NCBI GenBank assembly: GCA_029932425.1
Contig: JAOZQC010000083.1
Coordinates: 1 to 6,664, forward strand
Length of the DNA: 6,664 nucleotides
From: Planctomycetota bacterium
GTDB taxonomy: Bacteria; Planctomycetota; JAJSAM01
Reading direction: 5' to 3'
Below the pieces are notes generated by a model. The model saw only the letters and a program-made list of their open reading frames with translations, did no database searches and was not told the origin of the DNA. Made by a program: the position numbers and the translations under genes. Shown in pieces: positions 5,959-6,664 of the stretch. Each line of letters starts with the position of its first letter. Within the stretch, counting starts at the first letter, position 1.

Positions 5959-6664
5959 ATGAAGCACCTGGCGATCGGGATCCTGCTGGTTCTCGCGGCC
6001 GCGGCGCCCGGCCTGGCCGAGGAGTATTACTGGGGCGCGATCCAGGAGGGGGGGAACGTCTGGGTCGAGGGCTTCGGTGACTGGGGCGAGGTGGGCTACG
6101 ACGGTCCCGACTACTATGTCCACGTCTACGGGTTCGGCGACTGGATCTGGATCACGGAGGAAGGGGACATCTGGGTCGACGACCGCTTCTGGGGCACGCT
6201 GAACGAGTACGGCGACGTGTACAGGGACTCCACCGGGTACCTCTTCACGATCGAGTACGACCCGGTGCGGGACGAGTTCTTCCACGACGGGGTGGTGGCC
6301 TACGACCCCCAGACCGTGTTCTTCGTCCTGGCCTTCGAGGAGAAGTTCTTCGGCTGGGAGGTGGGGCTCGACGATGTCTTCACCTTCAATCAGCCCCCGG
6401 TGGCGGGCATCGCCTGGCGCACGGAGGGGGCGATCACCCGGATCGCCTTCACCGCCGACGTGTTCGACCTGGACGGGGAGATCACGGACGTCCTCTGGGA
6501 CTTCGGGGACGGGACCACCTCCACCCTGTTCGACCCCGTGCACGACTACGGCCGGGGGGGACGCTTCCTGGTGAGGCTCACGGCCTGGGACGACGGCGGC
6601 AAGTCCGTGACCGTGACCCGGAGCATCCGCCTGCGCAGCCGTCCTCCGAAGGCACGCTTCAAGT
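5959..6664 (+). CDS. Secreted aromatic-rich protein with PKD domain (3' end outside window)
   Basis: I do not recognise this protein as a named family. The frame is open from ATG 5959 to the window end, giving 235 residues so far. Residues 1-20 form a classic signal peptide: MKH, a hydrophobic core LAIGILLVLAAAA, and a likely cut after PGLA. Residues 21-90 are rich in Trp, Tyr, Gly and Asp, with GFGDW at 38-42 and again at 58-62 in a 20-residue period. Residues 91-145 look like beta-strand-rich sequence (GYLFTIEYD, TVFFVLAF). Residues 146-226 form a PKD (polycystic kidney disease, Ig-like) domain, with FDLDGEI, WDFGDG (180-185), HDYGRGGRFLVRLTAWDDGG and a closing strand. RPPKARF at 228-234 looks like the start of a second PKD copy. 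PKD domains are common in exported surface, adhesion or enzyme-anchoring proteins. It is separated from arfB by 236 bases and is probably a different transcription unit. Confidence 0.85.
   Translation, partial: MKHLAIGILLVLAAAAPGLAEEYYWGAIQEGGNVWVEGFGDWGEVGYDGPDYYVHVYGFGDWIWITEEGDIWVDDRFWGTLNEYGDVYRDSTGYLFTIEYDPVRDEFFHDGVVAYDPQTVFFVLAFEEKFFGWEVGLDDVFTFNQPPVAGIAWRTEGAITRIAFTADVFDLDGEITDVLWDFGDGTTSTLFDPVHDYGRGGRFLVRLTAWDDGGKSVTVTRSIRLRSRPPKARFK
6058..6177 (+). repeat. Two imperfect 20-residue repeats in the secreted protein
   Basis: Residues 34-53 begin VWVEGFGDWG and residues 54-73 begin VHVYGFGDWI, aligned with no gap. Flanking pieces EYYWGAI (22-28) and DRFWGTL (75-81) may be more diverged copies. 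The alternating aromatic and small residues suggest stacked beta strands, such as a small solenoid or sheet. Two clear copies only, so the repeat is suggestive. Confidence 0.45.

Noticed and set aside
5750..5962. 70-codon GTG frame ending with an ATGA overlap on the PKD gene start
   Set aside because: No Shine-Dalgarno precedes the GTG. Only about three quarters of third positions are G/C, against nearly all in the real genes, and the product is Gly-rich with no motif. It also runs through the quadruplex and hairpins.
1..6664. tRNA, CRISPR, insertion sequence or phage features
   Set aside because: I saw no tRNA T-loop pattern in the gaps, no spaced direct repeats, no transposase-like frames and no terminal inverted repeats; the region is ordinary chromosomal sequence.

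Overview
The window is a very G+C-rich stretch of bacterial DNA, with third codon positions almost always G or C. All genes lie on the + strand. It holds the downstream half of a compact heme (protoporphyrin) biosynthesis operon, then a ribosome-rescue gene, then a non-coding gap and the start of a secreted PKD-domain protein. The base composition and the secreted aromatic-rich PKD protein fit several high-GC Gram-negative-type lineages, but nothing here fixes the phylum, so I leave the organism unassigned.

Positions 1-5229 carry hemL (3' part only), hemE, hemN, hemH and a hemY-type protoporphyrinogen oxidase gene. They are joined by overlaps of 4, 4, 1 and 4 bases, so they are very probably co-transcribed and translationally coupled. 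HemL makes 5-aminolevulinate by the C5 (glutamyl-tRNA) route. HemE converts uroporphyrinogen III to coproporphyrinogen III, HemN (radical SAM) converts that to protoporphyrinogen IX, HemY oxidises it to protoporphyrin IX, and HemH inserts iron. The genes for the middle steps (hemB, hemC, hemD) and hemA are not in the window. The oxygen-independent HemN is paired with a HemY-type flavoprotein that normally uses oxygen.

Positions 5230-5722 hold a 64-base spacer and arfB, a stop-codon-independent peptidyl-tRNA hydrolase that frees stalled ribosomes. The spacer is spanned by a 23-codon ORF. This ORF has its own GGAGG, overlaps the hemY stop at one end and the arfB start at the other by ATGA, and ends in a five-proline run with a final proline before the stop. 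arfB itself has no Shine-Dalgarno sequence. This is the most unusual arrangement in the window: a candidate leader peptide with stall-prone features feeding a ribosome-rescue gene. It remains a hypothesis, because the proline run is also just a CCG repeat in GC-rich DNA.

Positions 5723-5958 contain no gene I can support. They hold a good G-quadruplex motif, three small perfect hairpins and the ribosome binding site of the last gene. From 5959 to the window end runs the first 235 codons of an exported protein with a signal peptide, a Trp/Gly/Asp-rich region with a 20-residue repeat, and a PKD domain. Apart from the leader-ORF idea and this unfamiliar secreted protein, the window is ordinary housekeeping sequence, and I do not see a new multi-gene system.
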